In this document: in pieces, positions 60,647 to 64,000 of the stretch | How the letters are laid out: the number at the start of each line of letters is the position of its first letter | How positions within the stretch are numbered: the stretch's first letter is position 1 | Assembly: GCA_019694165.1 (NCBI GenBank) | Contig: JAIBCL010000026.1 | Coordinates: 1 to 64,000, forward strand | Length of the DNA: 64,000 nt | DNA from: Verrucomicrobiaceae bacterium | GTDB taxonomy: Bacteria > Verrucomicrobiota > Verrucomicrobiia > Verrucomicrobiales > Verrucomicrobiaceae | Direction of reading: 5' to 3' | Translations under genes and position numbers: made by a program | The notes under the pieces: model-generated | Told to the model about the DNA's origin: nothing | The model's database searches: none | Seen by the model: only the letters and a program-made list of their open reading frames with translations

Positions 60647-61678
60647 ATGAGCAACTCACTTCCCAAACTGCACAACGCGATGTGGCCGGGCCTCGTCGGA
60701 AAAGGTGACGGCGAAGGCCAGGAACCCCCGATCAGCCTCGAGCGCATGCTCGACCTCACCGCCGCCGCGAGCGTGGGCGGTCAGAAGTTCGAAGGCATCG
60801 ACTACTTTCTTTTCCTCCCGCACACCAATCCGCAGGCCAGCGATGATGAGTTGAAGAAGATCGCCGACATGATTGGCGGCAAGGGCTTTGCCATCGGCTC
60901 CCTCGTTGCACCTGTCTGGCCCGGCACCGTGGGTGATTCCGCCATGGGTGACGACGCGGCGCAGGCCAAGTTCCTTGATGCAGTGAAGATGGCCTGCCGC
61001 ATTGCGAAGATTTTCAACCAGACCGGCCTGCGCAAGTATGGAGTCATCCGCATCGACTCCGCCGAGTTCGGGATTGCCAAATGGCGCGAGAATCCGAAGG
61101 CGAACACCGCGCGCATCATCGACACGTTCAAGAAGGCCGCCGCCATCGCCAAGGACAACGGCGAACGTCTCGCCGCCGAAGGTGAAATTTGCTGGGCGGG
61201 CATGCACTCGTGGAAGGACATGCTTGATGTGCTCGAAGGTGTCGGCATGCCCGAAACGCTCGGCTTCCAGGCCGACCTCGCACACACCTACCTCTACACG
61301 CTGGGCTACAATGCCCCCGAGCACGCCCTGCTCAAAGAGGGCTACAGCGAGGATGAATTTTACGCCGCCTACGCAAAGATGACTGACGCGCTGCGCCCGT
61401 GGACCATCGACTTCCACGTCGCGCAGAATGACGGTACCGTTCACGGCGCAGGCAGCCACGACAAAACCGGCAAGCACTGCCGCGCCGATGATCCGAACGG
61501 CAAGCTCGACATCGTGAGATGCGCCGGGTACTGGCTCAAGGACGCGGCGAAGCGCGGCATTCAGCACATCTGCTGGGATGGCTGCATGTTCCCGAACGCC
61601 GTGCTCGAGACTGCCGGCACTTGGAATACCATCCTCGCCAAGATGATCGAAGTTCGCGGCGCTCACGGCTGGAGCTGA
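60647..61678 (+). CDS. xylose isomerase-like TIM-barrel sugar isomerase/epimerase
   Basis: A 343-residue cytoplasmic protein. Metal-site residues of the xylose isomerase-like/AP endonuclease-2 superfamily are visible as [47 protein letters not shown] and [12 protein letters not shown]. It shares no close sequence with XylA at 50656. Reactions in the superfamily include sugar and hydroxypyruvate isomerisation and C-C or C-N epimerisation. The substrate is unknown. The ATG at 60647 is chosen over a longer frame starting at 60398. Confidence 0.8.
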   Translation: MSNSLPKLHNAMWPGLVGKGDGEGQEPPISLERMLDLTAAASVGGQKFEGIDYFLFLPHTNPQASDDELKKIADMIGGKGFAIGSLVAPVWPGTVGDSAMGDDAAQAKFLDAVKMACRIAKIFNQTGLRKYGVIRIDSAEFGIAKWRENPKANTARIIDTFKKAAAIAKDNGERLAAEGEICWAGMHSWKDMLDVLEGVGMPETLGFQADLAHTYLYTLGYNAPEHALLKEGYSEDEFYAAYAKMTDALRPWTIDFHVAQNDGTVHGAGSHDKTGKHCRADDPNGKLDIVRCAGYWLKDAAKRGIQHICWDGCMFPNAVLETAGTWNTILAKMIEVRGAHGWS

Positions 61679-61701
61679 TCTTTGGGAATCGCTTTCAGGG
61701 C

Positions 61702-61740
61702 AAAAGCCTCGCAGGTCAGTCTTGCGGGGCTTTTCCTTTT
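61702..61740 (+). terminator. rho-independent terminator after the TIM-barrel gene
   Basis: Stem AAAAGCCTCGCA and TGCGGGGCTTTT (61702-61713 with 61723-61734, one wobble), a nine-base loop, then CCTTTTT. It starts 24 bases after the stop at 61678 and ends 20 bases before the asparagine synthetase start. Confidence 0.8.
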
Positions 61741-61760
61741 TCTCCCCCACCCAACAACTC

Positions 61761-63692
61761 ATGTGCGGCATCTACGGTTTCGCGGGCTTCGAAGAAGACG
61801 GACTGCTGGAGAAAATGGGCCGCGTGATCCGGCACCGTGGACCGGATGGAGAAGGGGAGTACACCGCTCCTGACGGCTGTCGCTTCCGCATGGGGATGCG
61901 GCGCCTGAGTATCATCGACCTCGACACCGGCTGGCAGCCGATCTACAACGAGGACCGCTCCATCGCCATCTGCTACAACGGCGAGACCTACAACTACCTC
62001 GAACTGCGCGCGGAACTGGCAGGGCGGGGGCACGTCTTCACCACCCACAGTGACACGGAGACGCTCGTCCACGGCTACGAGGAGTGGGGAGTGGAAGGGC
62101 TGTTGCGGCGCATGAACGGCATGTTTGCGTTCTGCATCTACGATTCGCGCAAGCGGGAGTTTTTCATCGGTCGTGACCGCTGCGGGCAGAAGCCGCTCTA
62201 TTATCACCATGCCGGCGGGCGATTCATCTTCGGCAGCGAGGTGAAATCCATCCTCCAAAGCCGTCATGTACCGGCAGCTCCGAGCATCCCGGCAATCGAC
62301 GCCTTTCTCACGCTGCGAAACGTACCGGAACCGCGTACGATGTTCGAAGGCATCGAGATATTGCCGGTGGCCCACTACCTCCGCTACCAGCTCGATTCCG
62401 CCACGCTCTCTCTCCGGCGGTACTGGGAAGTGCCGCTGTTGGACGCCCGCACAGCAACTTACAAGACCGAGGCGGAGTACCTTGAAGCGCTTGAGGCGCT
62501 GTTCTTCGACTCCGTCCGCCTCTGCATGAGGAGCGATGTTCCGGTGGGTGCCTACCTCAGCGCAGGCGTCGATTCTTCGCTCACCGTCGCGGCCATGACG
62601 AAGTTCTCGTCCGACATCAACACTTACTCCATCGGCTTCGACTCGCCGGTGGATGAGACACCGGCCGCGCGCGAGACAGCTCGCTTCCTTGGCACTCGGC
62701 ATCACGAGATCATTTGCCAACCGGCGGACTTCGATCTGCTGCCAAAAATTGTCTGGCACATGGACCGGCCAGTCGGGGATGCTCTCATCATCGCCTTTTA
62801 CAAGCTCGCCCAAGGAGCGGGTCAGTATCTCAAAGTGGTTCTCGGCGGAGAAGGGGCCGATGAGGCTTTTGCCGGCTACTCATTTCAAGGAGTAATTACT
62901 AAAGTCGAGAAGCTTAGGCGGTTTTTTCCGCCGATCACGTCATTGGCGGCGCCCGTTTTTTCCTGGGTGTCGCCGGCGATTTTGAACCACTTTTTCACCT
63001 TTCCGGCAGACCTCGGCAGCCAAGGCCGGAAGCGTGTGGCTGATTTCCTGGCCGGGTACAGCCGGCGTGATCTGAACCACAACTTTAACGCCCTCCGTAC
63101 GCTCTGGAGTCAGGACGAGCGTCGGGACATTTACAGCACTGGCTTCAAGCAGCTCGCCACGGAAGCATGGATGGCCCGGGAGCCGGAGAGTAACAAAACC
63201 GGACCGTTTCTAGACCGGCTTTTGAAGCTCCAATACGACGAATGGCTGCAGGACTGGGCGCTCATCCGCCAGGACAAGAACACCATGGCGCATAGTCTCG
63301 AGTACCGGCTGCCGTTCCTCGATCATCGCTTGATCGAACTGGCCTTTACCATGCCGGCCGCGATGAAGATCAACGGCAAAATCGACAAGTATCTGGAGCG
63401 CCGCTTGGCCGACAAGATTTTCCCGCCGCACATCAGCCGGCGCGCCAAAATTCCATTCTATCTGCCAGTCGAGTATTTCCTGGACCAGCCGCAGTTTCGC
63501 CGCCTTGTGGCCGATTGTCTCAGTGAGTCCGCCGTGAAAAGCCGTGGGTATTTCGACCCGGCCCGAGTCTCGGCACTGGTCGCTGCCATGAACCGCACCC
63601 GGGAGTTCGTCTTTTGCAAGCAGGTCATGTCGCTCGTCATTCTCGAACTCTGGCACCGAGTCTTCATTGACCGGCAGTATCGTTTCGAGTGA
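61761..63692 (+). CDS. asnB: glutamine-dependent asparagine synthetase
   Basis: A 643-residue cytoplasmic enzyme. MCGIYGFAGFEED puts the glutaminase nucleophile Cys at position 2 after Met removal. The N-terminal domain continues RHRGPDGEGEY, RLSIIDLDTGWQPIYNE, CYNGETYNYLELR and NGMFAFCIYDS. The synthetase domain has YLSAGVDSSLTVAAM, the PP-loop (SxGxDS), and YSIGFDSPVDETPAARETARFLGT. The end has SLEYRLPFLDHRLIELAFTMP. The start at 61761 is fixed by Cys2. Such genes often act in surface-glycan loci as well as in amino-acid synthesis; nothing here decides which. Confidence 0.95.
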   Translation: MCGIYGFAGFEEDGLLEKMGRVIRHRGPDGEGEYTAPDGCRFRMGMRRLSIIDLDTGWQPIYNEDRSIAICYNGETYNYLELRAELAGRGHVFTTHSDTETLVHGYEEWGVEGLLRRMNGMFAFCIYDSRKREFFIGRDRCGQKPLYYHHAGGRFIFGSEVKSILQSRHVPAAPSIPAIDAFLTLRNVPEPRTMFEGIEILPVAHYLRYQLDSATLSLRRYWEVPLLDARTATYKTEAEYLEALEALFFDSVRLCMRSDVPVGAYLSAGVDSSLTVAAMTKFSSDINTYSIGFDSPVDETPAARETARFLGTRHHEIICQPADFDLLPKIVWHMDRPVGDALIIAFYKLAQGAGQYLKVVLGGEGADEAFAGYSFQGVITKVEKLRRFFPPITSLAAPVFSWVSPAILNHFFTFPADLGSQGRKRVADFLAGYSRRDLNHNFNALRTLWSQDERRDIYSTGFKQLATEAWMAREPESNKTGPFLDRLLKLQYDEWLQDWALIRQDKNTMAHSLEYRLPFLDHRLIELAFTMPAAMKINGKIDKYLERRLADKIFPPHISRRAKIPFYLPVEYFLDQPQFRRLVADCLSESAVKSRGYFDPARVSALVAAMNRTREFVFCKQVMSLVILELWHRVFIDRQYRFE

Positions 63693-63803
63693 TTTCCGTC
63701 ACGACTCATTCGAGAGAGCAGATAACTGGGAGACTGGCGCAAGAAGAAGGAGGAGAAAGGGTATTTCATACCGTCCGTGAGCCAACCCTCTTAACTACAA
63801 ACA

Positions 63804-64000
63804 ATGCATGTATGGGAAAGTTTAAAGGTGAAGACACCGGCGGGGGCCGTCGGTTACGCGCATCGAGTACTTTCGTTGCTGCTATTTTCTTCGCTGGCGG
63901 TGCCGGCAGGTATACGGGCCGCCTATGAGCAAGTGGCACCCGGGATTCTGTTCTGGCCCGGCACCTGCAACACCTATGTCATCCGCGACGGTGATGCAGC
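63804..64000 (+). CDS. possible metallo-beta-lactamase-fold protein, N-terminal part (runs off window)
   Basis: The frame from ATG 63804 reads MHVWESLKVKTPAGAVGYAH, then a hydrophobic export or anchor segment (RVLSLLLFSSLAVPAGIRAA) and YEQVAPGILFWPGTCNTYVI followed by RDGDA at the window edge. NTYVIRDGD is the usual first strand of metallo-beta-lactamase-fold hydrolases. Only 65 codons are visible, so the HxHxDH metal motif lies outside. Alternative frame 63689-63928 is closed and shows nothing. Confidence 0.55.
   Translation, partial: MHVWESLKVKTPAGAVGYAHRVLSLLLFSSLAVPAGIRAAYEQVAPGILFWPGTCNTYVIRDGDA

Overview
The window is high-GC and most probably comes from a Verrucomicrobiota chromosome (Verrucomicrobiaceae-like), or less likely a planctomycete. 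The case rests on the combination of DUF1552 and DUF1592-type cytochrome proteins, several secreted sulfatases, DUF4838 and GHL-type TIM-barrel proteins, small ECF sigma factors paired with membrane anti-sigma/FecR proteins, and an 85-residue Lys-rich protein ending in an AQKxRWAKVK-like motif. No rRNA, tRNA, CRISPR array, integrase or transposase was recognised. Both ends cut genes.

0.4-31 kb is a degradation island of secreted proteins, almost all on the minus strand. It begins with a PAS-AraC regulator, a sulfatase and a frameshifted alpha-galactosidase. Next come two sigma-factor operons. The first runs from 10303 down to about 5245: ECF sigma, anti-sigma-like membrane protein, amidohydrolase, DUF4838 protein. 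The second runs from 19548 down to 12410, possibly to 10547: ECF sigma, FecR protein, Tat-exported TIM-barrel protein, SGNH hydrolase, multi-domain cytochrome protein, then DUF1552 protein. Every junction between 19548 and 12410 is an ATGA overlap. A two-gene plus-strand cassette of unknown function sits between the cytochrome gene and the DUF1552 gene. Then follow a second sulfatase and a GH42-like protein under a divergent XylR-type regulator, a lectin-fold protein, two GHL-type proteins and a BNR-repeat protein. A family of palindromic repeats (CAGACA-N4-TGTCTG) lies inside the reading frames of three genes of the second sigma operon.

31-37 kb is plus strand: a LOG-family nucleotide hydrolase, a polyamine-type ABC transporter (permeases and binding lipoprotein, no ATPase nearby), an Agl23-like glycosyltransferase and an ApbE flavin transferase. 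37-45 kb is a minus-strand cluster resembling part of a Pel-type exopolysaccharide locus: oxidoreductase, PelA-like deacetylase, membrane-anchored TPR protein, and TPR/beta-barrel outer-membrane protein. The last two look like a split PelB.

45-64 kb is mixed housekeeping and surface functions: two large secreted proteins, UDP-GlcNAc 2-epimerase, xylose isomerase, an S11-type peptidase homologue lacking the catalytic serine, phosphofructokinase, a permease with a strikingly His/Cys-rich partner, PlsY, several small secreted proteins, a TIM-barrel sugar isomerase-like protein, asparagine synthetase, and the start of what may be a metallo-beta-lactamase-fold protein. All names are from reading motifs by eye; no database search was possible.
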